NCBI GenBank assembly: GCA_008973525.1
Contig: WACJ01000550.1
Coordinates: 1,178,001 to 1,242,000 of the forward strand
Direction: 5' to 3'
From: Stenopsyche tienmushanensis
Lineage: Eukaryota > Arthropoda > Insecta > Trichoptera > Stenopsychidae
Length of the DNA stretch: 64,000 bases
A model generated the notes under the pieces. The model was not told the origin of the DNA, did not search any database, and worked only from the letters and a program-made list of their open reading frames with translations. The number at the start of each line of letters is the position of its first letter. Position 1 is the first letter of the stretch. This document shows positions 1 through 12,112 of this stretch, one piece after another. A program made the position numbers and the translations under genes.

Positions 1-3000
1 TCCTTGGAAATTACGTCTTACAATCCAATTCGAAGGCAACCAGATTTGAGTAAGCCATTGAAAACTGCGAGTTGGAGTTTTAACCTTTCTTAATTCTTTT
101 AAAAGAACTGGTTCTCTCTGGAAGCAATTATTCAATTTACATTTTTTGAAATGTAAATATATATTTTTAACCCTTTTAGCCTCAGAGCACTGATATATCG
201 GCGCGCCTATGATGTGCCAAAAGGAACTCTGCGCCGATATTTCGGCACGCACTTTGATAATTTATAGAATATACATTGACATAGGAAAAGAAATGGCTGA
301 GGTTAAAAGAGTTAAATCAATTGAATTATTATTACTTCTTTCATAAACGCCAAATCTCTTTGCAAAAAGTAAGCAGCTTGTGTGAGACCATGAGCGGTGC
401 ACAAAGAAACGGCTTCTTGGTGAGCATTCCAGGCATTTTGATGAGTAAAAGTTTCTTCTGCTATTCTATAAATTTAATTATATTTATATTGTTCAAGGAA
501 AATTTAGCCTTTCTTCAATGGAAAATAAATATAAAACAGTATAATTAAAACAGAAATTGAAAGTAATCATAAAAATTGAAGTATAGATTTAGATAATAAT
601 GATTAATTTGAATAAATACCTTAATTTTTCATTTAGCCATGATTTAATTCTAGACAATACAGGATGCATGTTTTCCAATCTTTCTTTTAGATTGTCTTTT
701 GTTCTATCTAACTTTCTTTGCACATTATCGACAGCTCTATAATATATGAAATAAATATAATCATATTATTTTAAAAATTTATTATATTTTATGATATTCC
801 TAATGAATAAAATGTTATTAATATTATATGTACCTGTGCATCATTACTGTAGCTTGGGCTTGTTTTACAAGTAAATCTGGGATTCCTGAACCAAGCGTGG
901 CTAAGCCTGGGTGAGCCAAAACACTATTATAAACCCTTTGAAGATATTCTCGCATTACTGCTTCTTTAACTTCCTGGATATCAATTATTTTACATTAAAA
1001 ATATGTATCTAAAACTTTCATTTATATAACAATATAGATAGTCCCTGTTGATCACAGAGATACTCTCTGAAGAAAATCGCCTTCAACGGGGGCATATTAA
1101 TCAATTAGATCACAACAAAAAGATCATGTTATATTAAATCAATACTCGCCAGAATTGTAACAAACAGGGATTATATATTTGTAATAAATATAAATTAATT
1201 CTTACTCTTTCAATATCTTGATCAGGCATTTTCTGAGCACGTAATTCAGCAATGAGTCTTTCTCTAAAATGGAGAAACCATCCTCTTGTTTCTTTTTCTA
1301 AAATATTTATCAAGATAGGTAGAGCGCGACGCATAGTATCTCTTTTGAATAACCTGTTGGCCAAAGTATAACAAAAATTAAGCTTTTTGTCACAATTTCT
1401 TGAAAATAAAAGTTTTATTCATAAACCAAATTCTGCTAAATGATATATTTTTCGCTATACATAGTAATATATATATACCATTTTAAAGACGGGTCACAGA
1501 CCCGCTGTGATAGAAATAAGTATATATGAAGTATCGGTAGATTTAGTGTTAAATAGATTTTCGTCTTCCCTTATTCATCAACACTAATTTTATTAATACA
1601 TTATTTATACCTTAAATCGATATGGCCACCTTGAGGAGTTTGATATAAATATGGAACTGCACACGGGGGACGAGAACATTCTCTTTCTACTTCAAATTTT
1701 TCTGTCGTAGCACGTCTAATTTGCCGTCTAACAAATCCACATAGCATCAATAAAGATCCAAATTCAGGCTATAATAAAAGGTTCATATTAAAAAAAATCT
1801 TTTGATTTGAATGGTAGCAAAAAAAATTACAATGACACTTACATAGCATACTAATTCTGCTACGAGATATCTACATCTTTCTTCTTTAATCTTGTTATCT
1901 AAATTATGAGCCAGTAATGAAGGCATGCCGAGTACTATGTCTAACAATCTGAAAATTAATCAGTTAAATTCGATTAACCATTCGACTTTGAATAACAAAC
2001 AGTTTATCTTACTTAAACTATACAATGATAAGATATTTATACTACTAAATAATTGATCATATGACGGCATTTAAAGAATTAAATATTATTACTTCAAAAA
2101 ATACCTGGTAAAACCCAACAATAAAGATTTGAGACTCTCTTTCACAGAAAATACGTCTGATGTCATTCTTGCTCTACCAGTAACCAATATTAGAGTAAGC
2201 GATCGAGCTAAGTCATCAAGTAAGCATTCTCTTGTTCGTTCGCATCCTCTTTGCAATAAAAGAGACAACTGCCAACGGTGTACTTGGCCTGGGAAATTCA
2301 ATGATGCAACATCGAACTCTCTGCATAAATAAATAAATAAATTATATTTAGTATTGATTGAAAAAATTGTACAATTATTATTACTAAATATTCTAATAAC
2401 TTAAATTGAGATAAAGAATTCAAATGTAATCAACCCTTCCATTTGAATTATACTAAATACAACATTTACATTTGAAAAGAAGGGTTTTGCACTCAATTTC
2501 ATTTAATATTATTCTTTGAATAAATTTATGATAAAAATACATTGAATGGCGAAATAAACATTGAGAACCTTCATGCAAAAATAAAATATGACTATGCATG
2601 TAAAATGACCTATGCATGCCAAAAAACAATACATACATATGTGGATGTGCTTATTTATAGTGTTATTTTTATGCTTTGCAAAATGAAGCTGTGGTTTAAG
2701 TGTTCAATGAATATCACGACAGAAGAAGACACTCTTTTTATAAATACATCTAATTGTTATTATGAATGTTACATTCGTTGTTGTTAATAATCGTGGTGAT
2801 TGCAGAATCTGATGTTCATTTTATAATTTTTTTGATGTATGAGTGAAGAATGCATTGAATAAATATGTGATAAAAACAGTTAAAAGTACATACAAGAATT
2901 TAAATGTAAAAAAACACTTATATTAGAAGCATACATATTAGCAAGCCAAGCATTCAGGATTTCTAAATTAAGCAACCTTAAGATGCCAATTTTTATAAGT

Positions 3001-6000
3001 ACAAACTCACAAATATTTGTAATTATTAGATGTTCCCATAAGTTGTTGTTTTTTTTTCAATGCAATTCAAAATAATTTTATATAAAATAATAAGCGGGTT
3101 TTGATTGAAAATAGTCTGCAAAAATGGTTTTCAACCCTTTTATGGAACTGGAATTGTATTCTAAAAAATGGTCCATAGAATGAAATATTACATTGGAAAC
3201 TATGAAACGGGCATTAGGGCTAGTCTTTGTTCAGCTGCAACGATTGTAACATACGCTCGATATTTTTGTTTATAAATTTTAAAAATATTCTTCTTACTCA
3301 TTTCATACATTTTTTATGTTTGTATCCAATTTTAATTTATATTGAATCGTAACTTCGAGAAACATTTATCACGCATTTAGAGATGGATCCACTAATGAAA
3401 AAAATGCTTGATATTGGTTCCGAAAAATTCGTTCTGGCAGTTGGAATATCGTCAATGAACCTCGAGGAAGACCACTGGCCCATGTTGATAACGAGGAATT
3501 AAGGACAACTGTGGAATCCGATTCACGCACAACTATTGGTGAACTCGGGTATAAACTAGAGCCTAGCCATATGGCTGTGTTAAATCTTCAGAAATTATGA
3601 TACAGAGATGGGTGTCTTGCATCTCATCAAACACTCGTGCATCGACGCAAAGTCGTGCCGTAAAGCTACCCCTACACATCTAAACATTCTCAATATATTT
3701 TTACATTTTTTTTATAGAAACTCGTAAATATTCATACTTACTTTTCAACAAAAAATCGCATTCTAAAGAATCTTTTAACCGTCATAAAATTTAGGTATAT
3801 ATAACTGAAATCACTATCGTTGGATAAGCTATTAAGCTCTTTCAACAAAGATAAGACGAACTTCGTTTGTGTTGTCTTGAGAGCAGGCGTTTGTTTTGAT
3901 TATTAAGATACTTGCATCATTCTTACCATTGACCAATTTTGTTATTCCCTTTTGACTGTTCTGAAGTAGTGTCATTAGCCAAGTATCACCACACTTTTGC
4001 AAAATCTTACTCTATCAAAATCAGTTTTGGCAATACTTTCAACCAAATTATTCTTTTAAAATTTGACCATACACATTATAGCACTGTTTTGAATGCACTG
4101 AGCATTTACGAGTTGAAATGATCTTTTATCTGCATTCTAACTATTGTTTTTTTTTCACTAAATCATGAAGAAATGGGCTTAATATTTCTTTTTCTTCTAA
4201 TAATCTGCCGATGTTGAGCCATTGGGTCATGTAGCGGTTGGTCAAACACCTTATTCTGAATCTTGCCCAACTTCTTTAGGATTCTTTAAATATTGAACCT
4301 AGATGTGCTGATAATTTCTGATGTTTCTGCTTTCTTATTGAAAAAGTATACAGCTCCACAGGTGTTGTTCTGACGGGCATGTCTCTCTTGTTTTTTTTCA
4401 GGTTGACGAATAGACACTCACATGAGAAACTTCAAAACATGTCCTTACTGCTCAACAGACTAAAAGAGACTATCTTGAAGAGGGTGCATCGTAAAAAATG
4501 ATATAACTTATGGGAACATCTAATATTTGTTAAATTTACAATTTGATACATGAAAACCAAACAGCTGTAAATTAAATAAGTTATATTGTAACCTTATGAT
4601 GGTTAATATTTTTGTAAGCGTTTAATTTGATTTATTTAGTAACTAATTGATAACCATGATGGTAAAACAACTTGTATAATCTGATTACAAGTAAAAATTA
4701 AATGCAACATTCTAAGATAATAAATGAATAATTAAATAGTCATATCATATTTGCATATTTATCATCTTGGTGATATGTAAAAATTAATTAAGAAGACTGA
4801 GAAGAAGTCAATTACTTTATATTATGTAATAGCTCAAATACAATATTACCAATTTTAATAATTTATGTAATATTTTAAATTGTCTAAATATCTTTAAAAG
4901 CTGAATTGAACATTAAATTTCATTGGCGAAAGTTAATTCAAATAAACTCTTATAAATAACTGTTTGACTGATCAAACAGTATATGGCTTTTTAAGTGTTA
5001 CCCTTAGATATTTACATTGATTACGACATTTAAAAAGTTTTTTTTTTTTTTTTGAAGCATATAATTCTCAGTTAAATCTAGAAATGAATTGCAAGTATTA
5101 ATTTGCTCTTTTTCGTTGTCTGTAGATACATTCTCTATTGTAAAATATTATTCCAAACCTAATCTGTTTACCTTTGCTATATTTTGAATATAAGGAAATT
5201 ATAATATTCAAAACATTTGGCCATATAAAAGAATCTCAAAAACTTTAAAGGTCTTCGATTTCGGTCGGGATTATCATAAAGATTTAAAAATAATGCAATA
5301 AAATATCCTAATAAAATAATTAAACATCTTTTTAGTCTTCTTATTATACACACAACCACATATCCATGTATATTCTCAATTCATTAAATATTAATTGGCA
5401 TAACATAATAAATAACATAAAAATGAGAAGGAAATGATAACAAATTTTGACATGACGAAATTTCAAAGTTGAAACATTTGGGAGTAACACGTACCCCCGT
5501 CGTCTGATTGATTCCAATTGGCTACAGTTTAGCATCTTGGCTTTGCTGTATTTATCCTTGTGCAGGCTTTCGGGGAAATTAATGTCAGGATTTCAATTCC
5601 TTTTTTACATTCACATTAAGGTATTTCACATATGAATAAAAATGGTAGAGTTTAATGAAATAAAGTTAAATGAAAAATAATAATTTCTTTCTAAGCGCAG
5701 CTAAATATGGATGTTTTAATATATGAAATTACAATCTTTAGTTCTAGTTCTAAAAAAAGTTGTTTTGATGCTATATAAAAAAATGAACGACTGAAAAAAT
5801 ATTTTGATTCAAAAATTAAGATAAATAAGGAGACTTGAGTCTATTCCTAATGTTTCTTTCAGCAAAATGTTTGAATTTTTATAGGATATGATATATATAT
5901 AGCAATTATGATTATAATTCTGTATGCAGAAAATTAATAAAATGCAGAATTTAAGAGTCAATAGAATTATTATACAAATATAAATATACATTAAGTCTTC

Positions 6001-7686
6001 GGTAGTTATTATATTTTTTATCTGATAGACAAATTTTAAAAGATCAGTGCATATAATATAAGCTTAGTAACGCAAAATCTCAATGAGAGCTCAGGGTGAG
6101 ATGATTGAAAGTCTTATAGCATTTGGCTTATTTAAAAGAAGAAAACGGATGCTTGTGATGCGAATGACAAGCCTTCAATAAAAATCGTAGCATAATGTGC
6201 ATCAAAAAACCTTAATAAGGCAGAAAAGCGATTAGCCGTTAAAAAAAGATAAATTCGCAATGAAAAAGGACTTATTGTATATTTAATGTATTTTAAGACT
6301 ATTCAATGATATTCAAAATATAAAAGTATAATTATTTGATCAATTGACAATAAACTCCATCAAATAGAAATTATTATATTCATCAAAATTATTTTCACAT
6401 ATGAATTATTTAAATTCTCATACCAATTTCATGATTTAGACAATTTTTCACTTAAGCTATGAAGTAATTCAATAAATATTTCCAATATTATATTTATAAA
6501 TATGCATTAATTGAATATTATCATTTACCCTCTTTCTTTAATGCTTTCCAATTGCTTATGCCCGAGTCGTCTTGGTTCACCTTTAGAATCCACTGCAACG
6601 GCATCCAATTCGTCGAAAGAAGGTGCAAGAAAAAGATCCTGAAGATTAAGACGTTTAGGTCTGTGCGCATTGTCATTATGTCCTCCTCCTTGCGGAGGGG
6701 TGACACCCAATGGCGAAGGTAGTACTAAAATAAAAAAATTCACATTACAAACATTCTGGTGTAAATTTTGTTAGAATTTACATTCCGTTTATTATAATAG
6801 AATTTAGAATTTTTTAATATAATTTAACCTTCTGGATACTACGATGATTTTCAAAATGCTGTGGAGCATCGGTAACCCTGTCCTTATATTTTCGCAACAT
6901 ATTAATAGGCAAAAATAGCTGAAATGAACGAATATTATGTGCTATCAACAGTGTTAAGGTTTATTTATTGAGCCTAGTTCATTATCAAGCTTGTTACACG
7001 CTGCGGCAGAGCTGACAGAAAAGTGGATTTACATTAGAGTTAACAGTTAACCGCGATTTATACATGCCGCATTTATACCCCCGATAATGACTACACAAAT
7101 GCCCCAAGGGTACCTGCGGACCCCAGTTTAAGACCGCTGCTGTGGAGGACTGTTTCAGAACATTTATTTTGTAAAAAATTATAGTAATATATTATTTAAT
7201 TTCATACTTTATTGGGACGGTCGTAATTGTGTGTTACGCATAGAACGAAAGCTTGCTATTTTTCTCTTTTATTTGATTTTATTAGCATGTGAGCAAAATC
7301 CAGGATCCAAGTAGTCTTTTTTGTTAGCAGTATTTGACCATTTTGCAATTTACCATAAATCGTTCTTCAGCAGTCAAAAGGTTAAATGTTTATTTACACT
7401 AGAAACAATATATAAAAACGAATAATAAATATTTCGACCAACCTATAGGAAAAGTTTTCCAGTGATATAAAAATTCCTCAGCTACTTGCTTGATGTTATT
7501 TACAAGTTGTTCTACTTCTGGGGGTGCACCAACTAAATTTACATCAAATTTAATCGGTTGTTTTTCCGGTTGTAATGGACGATCAGGCGGAAATAGTGAA
7601 CTAGGCCGAGTGGTTCCTTCAGAAACAGATCTGTTGTAAACCAGATTCGGTCTAGTAGAACTAGTCACTGTACTTTCAGTCCGCAT
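1..7686 (-). CDS. Conserved multi-exon gene of unrecognised family, 3' end outside window
   Basis: Nine coding exons join in consistent phase on the minus strand: 7686-7443, 6724-6529, 2320-2105, 1948-1843, 1768-1611, 1353-1206, 973-834, 736-620 and 115 to the window edge, about 480 residues so far. Every intron listed has GT/AG ends. The N-terminus is Ser/Thr/Pro-rich and low in complexity. After it come [13 protein letters not shown] and a segment ending in DELDAVAVD. The rest is helical and charged, including [16 protein letters not shown], a Trp-containing segment near MRRALPIL, and a Lys/Arg/Glu-rich stretch that may be coiled coil. I see no signal peptide, membrane span or catalytic motif. 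The acceptor of the last visible exon is ambiguous: CAGAG offers two AGs, and using position 117 gives an early stop, whereas 115 keeps a long protein-like frame. The splice logic makes a real gene very likely. I do not recognise the family, so no function is assigned. Confidence 0.85.
167..315. mobile_element. piggyBac-type miniature element with TTAA ends
   Basis: This 149 bp element starts TTAACCCTTTTAGCCTCAG and its other end, read inward, is TTAACTCTTTTAACCTCAGC. The TTAA at each end is the piggyBac target-site signature. Inside is a strong inverted repeat, with ATATCGGCGC near 194-203 facing GCGCCGATAT near 231-240. It has no coding capacity. It sits in the last visible intron of the minus-strand gene, between exons 115 and 620. 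Confidence 0.75.
1490..1510. repeat. Overlapping, mutually exclusive small hairpins in an intron
   Basis: CGGGTC-ACA-GACCCG at 1490-1504 and TCACAG-ACCCG-CTGTGA at 1494-1510 share bases, so only one can form at a time. It lies in the intron between exons 1768-1611 and 1353-1206. No function is known, and chance is possible. Confidence 0.4.
3026..4523 (+). mobile_element. Mariner-like element bounded by terminal inverted repeats and TA
   Basis: The left end TTAGATGTTCCCATAAGTT at 3026 is matched by AACTTATGGGAACATCTAA ending at 4523. Each end is flanked by TA (3024-3025 and 4524-4525), the Tc1/mariner target duplication. The 1,498 bp length is near that of an autonomous mariner. Only an N-terminal transposase fragment is readable (3412-3600); I could not assign 3720-4430. 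The ends resemble those of the mariner copy at 31890, which shares the block CCCATAAGTT. It lies in the intron between exons 6724-6529 and 2320-2105 of the minus-strand gene. Confidence 0.8.
3412..3600 (+). pseudogene. Mariner transposase N-terminal (HTH) fragment
   Basis: After an in-frame stop the frame reads [20 protein letters not shown] and continues with [20 protein letters not shown] before a stop near 3600. This matches the paired-type helix-turn-helix region of mariner transposases: W-F-x-K/R-F/I-R-S-G, then E-P-R-G-R-P, then D-x-x-L-x-x-x-V-E. The catalytic D,D34D domain is not visible in this copy, so the element is dead. Confidence 0.75.
6824..7385. mobile_element. piggyBac-like non-autonomous element, copy 1 of 3
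   Basis: The element begins TTAACCTTCTGG and its other end, read inward, is TTAACCTTTTGACTGC, giving 562 bp. The segment at about 6905-7015 aligns with copies at 37429 and 42661: each has GAATATT(A/G)TG(T/G), a CAGTG or GAGTG, then GTTTATTTA, then GCTGACAGA. It has no coding capacity. It fills most of the 718 bp intron between exons 7686-7443 and 6724-6529. The ends are less well matched than in the 42661 copy. Confidence 0.5.
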
Positions 7687-8160
7687 TGTATATTAAATCC
7701 TATCATCGAGTGAATAAAAATCTCTTCATTTTATGTTTTGTTATTCTGAAATAATGAAACAATAATTATTAGGATTTAAAAATGATCTGATTTTCTCACC
7801 GTTACAAGATTGCATCATAATACAACAGAAATACAAATATTACTTAACTAACATTAGAGATATTACCAATATTTCACTAATCTTAATTAATAAACAAGCA
7901 AAAGATCATCCAAAAGTAATAATTTGAGTAAAATAAATATATGTTGAATCATATCGATGAAATATATTTATTGAGGACAAGTGATTGATATATTATATAT
8001 GAAAACATGACGATAAAAACATAAAAATAATATACTTAGAGAATATAGTTAATGAAATGAATCAGATTGAAATTATATTCATTGCTTCGTTTTAAGATAC
8101 TGTAAAATAAATATTGATAAAATATATATTGAAAATTTGCATCGGTGGTTTTTCTATAGA
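7687..8160. other. Upstream region of the minus-strand gene, no clear feature
   Basis: AT-rich sequence just 5' of the chosen ATG at 7686. It probably holds the 5' UTR or a 5' intron, but I see no convincing promoter motif, exon or repeat. The GC-rich patch at 9945-10035 is a candidate for the distal promoter. Confidence 0.3.
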
Positions 8161-8279
8161 CTATCGATACTCAACAAAATATGAGGCTATTTCTTCAACA
8201 CAAGGTATTATTGAAAGAATTCATCCAAATTTATTATCTAATGATGAATTTTTAAATAACTCAGGACTCTGGTGTAGAA

Positions 8280-8597
8280 ATGACACCTCTTTCTCTTTCC
8301 ACTTCCGAATTGCATCATGAAATGCAAAATTCAATTTTGTCTCTCGCGAAAACAAACAATTATGACAGTACGAATAATCTAAAAAAATATTTCAAATATT
8401 TGGATCAATTTAAAAGAAGGACAGAAAATTTGGACGTGTTGTTTAATACACTTCTAATAATAAAACCAACGTCAATAGCTACTCAACAAACATTTTCAAC
8501 GGCAGAACAAATTAAAACTAAATTAAGAACAAATTTAAAATATGAAACATTCAATGCACTGTTATTTTTAAAATATGAATTTTTAAAGTTTGAATAA
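8280..8597 (+). pseudogene. hAT transposase C-terminal dimerisation fragment
   Basis: The 105-residue frame ends with IIKPTSIATQQTFSTAEQIK, then KLRTNLKYETFNALLFLKYE. This matches the C-terminal hAT dimerisation domain, whose consensus is P-x-S-x-x-x-E-R-x-F-S-x-A followed by R-x-x-L and L-x-F-L-K. The usual Glu-Arg pair is replaced by Gln-Gln. Upstream, 8114-8280 is open in another frame and may be older sequence of the same element. There is no catalytic domain, so this is a fragment. It lies 400 bp from a hAT-type terminal-repeat piece at 9008, which may or may not be the same family. Confidence 0.65.
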
Positions 8598-9007
8598 ATG
8601 ACTTATAATAAAAATAAACTCATTTTGAATGTATTATTTTAATAAATAAATTAATATATATGTAAAATGTTTGGTTATTATCATACTTCCAAAACTATTC
8701 GGATATCCGAATATATCTAATATGTATTATACTTGTATTGGGATGTTGAACTACAGGGGGCACCGGATTACAGCGGATATGCTGTATTGTTCAAAATAAT
8801 CGAAACTAATTAAATGCAGTGTTGCTATGCGGCTTATTAATACTTTTTTGGCACATAGATTTACAGCAGACAGTAAAAAATAATATTTTCCATAGCCTCA
8901 TGTACTTTAATTCAAAGAAGAGCCAAAGCAGACTTTATGGGTTAAATAATGTAAATATAAATATTTAAATATATTTCATATAAACATAACAATTATTACA
9001 TTATAAA

Positions 9008-9198
9008 TAGGGATTCTGTGTTGAGATGTTCCGGGACTCGAGACTTTGTGATTTAAAATGTGCCTAATATATTGTACATTTTAATTATGAAGACACATTT
9101 TTATCCCCTCAAAACCCTTGAAATTCGTCGAAATGTCCGATTTATATTGAATAAAAGCAGGTATAACAAGGTAAACGGCATTAAAAAAAGAGTCCCTA
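9008..9198. mobile_element. Short hAT-type element related to the one at 16431
   Basis: The left end TAGGGATTCTGTGTTGAGAT and the following 150 bp match the reverse complement of about 16650-16824 at roughly 85-90% by eye. The match includes GGGACTCGAGACTTTGTGAT and the run through the ATG near 9088. The right end GAGTCCCTA at 9190-9198 resembles the CAGAATCCCTA terminus. I could not find an 8 bp target duplication here, so this is probably a deleted copy. Confidence 0.6.
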
Positions 9199-10770
9199 AT
9201 CACAAGAAAGGAATAAATACAACGACGCTAAATTATGAGGTAAAAATGACATATATGTGTCAAAACTAATGTAGATTTGACACAAAGAAAATGGTTTAAA
9301 AACTGTGAAATTTAATTAACAAATAATGATCTCTCAGATATGTTTGTTAACACATTACTGATATAAACAAAATAAATTATTCTCTAGGTTTTTTAAAGTT
9401 CCGAATAAAAAATACATGAAACATATTGTGCTTTAAGTTCTAGATCATAAAAATTATATTAACAATGCAATGCTTACACGATGAACAAATTTTAAACGAT
9501 GATGATAAATTTAACAGTGTGTGTTATTACAAGATTAATTAAAAGTAATTAACAGAGCTCAAACAATTTTTTGGTGAGGATTAAACATATTTTTTGATAA
9601 CTTGGAATTTATCTTTGATGGAATTCTAATAAGACTACACATTTAATATTGTTAAAAACTATTTTCAAGACATATTTTAAAAAACAATGAAAATAACAAA
9701 AAAACTATTAGTAAATGTATGTGGACGCATATATGACATTACATGACAGAAAAAGTGTAACCAGATAAATAATGTAAAAATGTATTAGTACAATACAAAA
9801 ATGTCAGTCACCTGTCTTGTCAATACAAGAAAGGAAGTGCATAGAATTGAAGAATACACATAAACAGAGAGGAAGCTGTCAATTATAGTTGCGTGTAAAA
9901 AAACCATATTAAATAAATAGTACATACGGGTGGTTGTCAGAAGACATCCAAACGAGGGGTTCAATTCGGCAATGATAGCGAGGCACGGGGCGGAGCACTA
10001 TCGATCAGGGTGGCCCGCAACCACCGAGCTTATGCTCATATGAACGCTTCTTTAGACCGCTACAATAACAAACTAGTCCAACTAATATTCTCATACAAAT
10101 TAAAATATTTGAAAATAGCTATATCAAAAAGGTTTTCCTCGTATTTATTACAAAATTATCACATGATTTATTAGCAAATATTTTTTTAATATACATATAT
10201 TTTTTAATTCAATCGTTAATTTAAATAGTATTAAAGCGATTGAATATAAAGCATTGTAAAATTGATTAAACATTTTTTCCTATGAAAAATATGAAATTTA
10301 TAAAATTAAGTGTCGTAAAAATATATTTGAAAATCAAAACAAAATAATTTAATGACATTGATCGGGTTTAAATTTTTAATATGAAACAAGTTAAATCAAA
10401 AATTCATAAAAACAGCAATAAAACCATATAAAAATATTTTAGTAACTAAATTAATGCAATATAATTAGTAATGTGTATTATTCATTTTTATTATCATTTG
10501 AAAATTAAATTTACTTTAATTTATTACTGAAACATTTATTCAAACCTTTATTAATGACTCATATTTGTATATGAAATGGAGTTGAACAAAACGCCAAATG
10601 GAAATAAATAATGGGTTTATTTTTCGAAGCCATGTAATTTAAAAATCGTATAAAAAGTTATTGTAAAAAACAAAATTTAATTTATTTACATACGAATGAT
10701 ATAACGTAAAAAATGTAAAATTAATAACGAAAAAAAAACGACCGTTTTTATATTGCAGCGTTTTTTTTTA
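9199..10770. promoter_or_regulatory. Intergenic; GC-rich patch at 9945-10035 is a promoter candidate
   Basis: Most of this stretch is featureless AT-rich sequence. The exception is about 9945-10035, which is CpG-rich with GAGGCACGGGGCGGAGC and GGTGGCCCGCAACC, in strong contrast with its surroundings. It lies between the divergent gene at 7686 and the CDK2AP1 homologue. It could be the minus-strand gene's promoter or first exon. The basis is composition and position only. Confidence 0.3.
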
Positions 10771-10774
10771 ATGA

Positions 10775-10883
10775 TAAACGGCCAAGGTCGCATTTAAAAC
10801 GATTAGGGTCATTCTGTCCATCGTCTTGTTGACTTCGGTGCCTGAAGAGTTGAGGGGAGCGGGGCGTCGAGTTGGTTTTCCAT
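10775..10883 (+). promoter_or_regulatory. Probable promoter / non-coding first exon of the CDK2AP1 homologue
   Basis: A GC-rich island (GAGGGGAGCGGGGCGTCGAG) ends in a donor-like CCAT|GTAAGA at about 10883. A matching acceptor, with a T-rich tract ending CATCACAG, lies at 11720, 44 bp before the CDS start. This predicts a non-coding 5' exon and an intron of about 840 bp. The exact transcription start is not visible. Confidence 0.45.
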
Positions 10884-11764
10884 GTAAGATTTTCAAAAAT
10901 ACGATTTTTATCTCGCTTCATGTATTAATCGAATGATAACATGTAAATATTCTGCTAAATTAGGAAGATTGTCAAATTTAGATGTACGTCGAAATAATCA
11001 CAATGTATTTATTTGCAATGAATACAAATTTAGAAAGTAAATATACATATATAATGACTCATTAGCCACTAGGGCTTCTCTTTCATTGCTAGGATCGAAG
11101 TATTTTTTTAATTCGTTTGTATTACATTATGTAGTTATTTATTTAAATTGAAAGATGTTTGCATATCAATATAAAAGAAATTCATTATTTTTGCCAAATG
11201 TCAAATAGGCATGTATTAAATTATCTTTTAAATATGTCGTGTCAATATGTCTAGATTTGATTAACTGGGTTAACAATACAGAAGTGTGTTATCTCTATTC
11301 ATAATCGTGCTAGATGTATAGCCCAAAGTCTTCAAATATTACTTTGATTGTTCAACTCCTATAAGGTCTATGAATTACAAATATGTCATTTTTTTATAGA
11401 TTTATTTGATTATCATAAAAATAGATTCAATGTGTAAATCTTCCGCAGCATAGGTTTGCTGCAGAAAAAACTAATTGCTCTTAAAACTTTGAAACTTTTA
11501 ATAGAATTTTTCCTCCTTTGATACATACATTTTATCCTGTCTTTCTATCCAATACAGCTTGGTCTTGCAATGTATTTATATAATTGCTTATCAAACAATT
11601 TTGTTATTTAATTAAAGTATTAATGTAATAATGTTTTGCATGTCACTGCTTTTTAAAAACAAGCATCAATTTTTCTATGATTCCAACTATTGTTTAACAT
11701 TTTTTTTCTTGTCATCACAGCATAGTTTTGAGCGCGCGATCCTGAAAGAGTACAATTTTTTTAA

Positions 11765-12112
11765 ATGGATGCGATGGATATTCAAGCAGTGGAATCAAAA
11801 CTAAACGATGTCACGGTCACAGCTATCCCGATGACTACTGCAAAATCCAGTTTTAATAATATTAATACAAGCCAGAATTTATCTTCAAATGTCAATTGCG
11901 GTTCTCTCAATTTAGTCACATCTAAAGATAAAGATAATGGTGTATCCAAATATGCTCAACTGTTAGCCGTGATTGAAGAAATGGGCAAAGATGTGCGCCC
12001 TAGCTATTCCGGCAGTAGAAGTTCAGCGGAAAGGCTCAAACGCGGAATAGTCAATGCCAGGATACTCGTTAGGGAATGTCTTATGGAGACAGAACGCTCT
12101 GCTAGGCAATAA
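11765..12112 (+). CDS. CDK2AP1: CDK2-associated protein 1 (DOC-1) homologue
   Basis: The 115-residue protein is encoded in one exon. The C-terminal half carries the family block: [29 protein letters not shown] and [10 protein letters not shown]. In vertebrates this protein binds and restrains CDK2 and is a subunit of the NuRD chromatin complex. The length equals human CDK2AP1, and the single cysteine of the C-terminal helix falls at residue 105, the position of the cysteine used for dimerisation in the human protein. The N-terminal 60 residues are Ser/Asn/Thr-rich and poorly conserved, as usual for the family. The start follows the acceptor at 11720. CDK2AP1 and CDK2AP2 are hard to separate in invertebrates, so the single insect-type orthologue could carry either name. 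Confidence 0.93.
   Translation: MDAMDIQAVESKLNDVTVTAIPMTTAKSSFNNINTSQNLSSNVNCGSLNLVTSKDKDNGVSKYAQLLAVIEEMGKDVRPSYSGSRSSAERLKRGIVNARILVRECLMETERSARQ

Noticed and set aside
1040..1110. Inverted CCCTGTTGA / TCAACGGGGG in an intron
   Set aside because: The stem is imperfect with a long loop. Chance pairing is likely.
5041..5053. Poly(T) run
   Set aside because: A simple homopolymer with no associated element that I can define.
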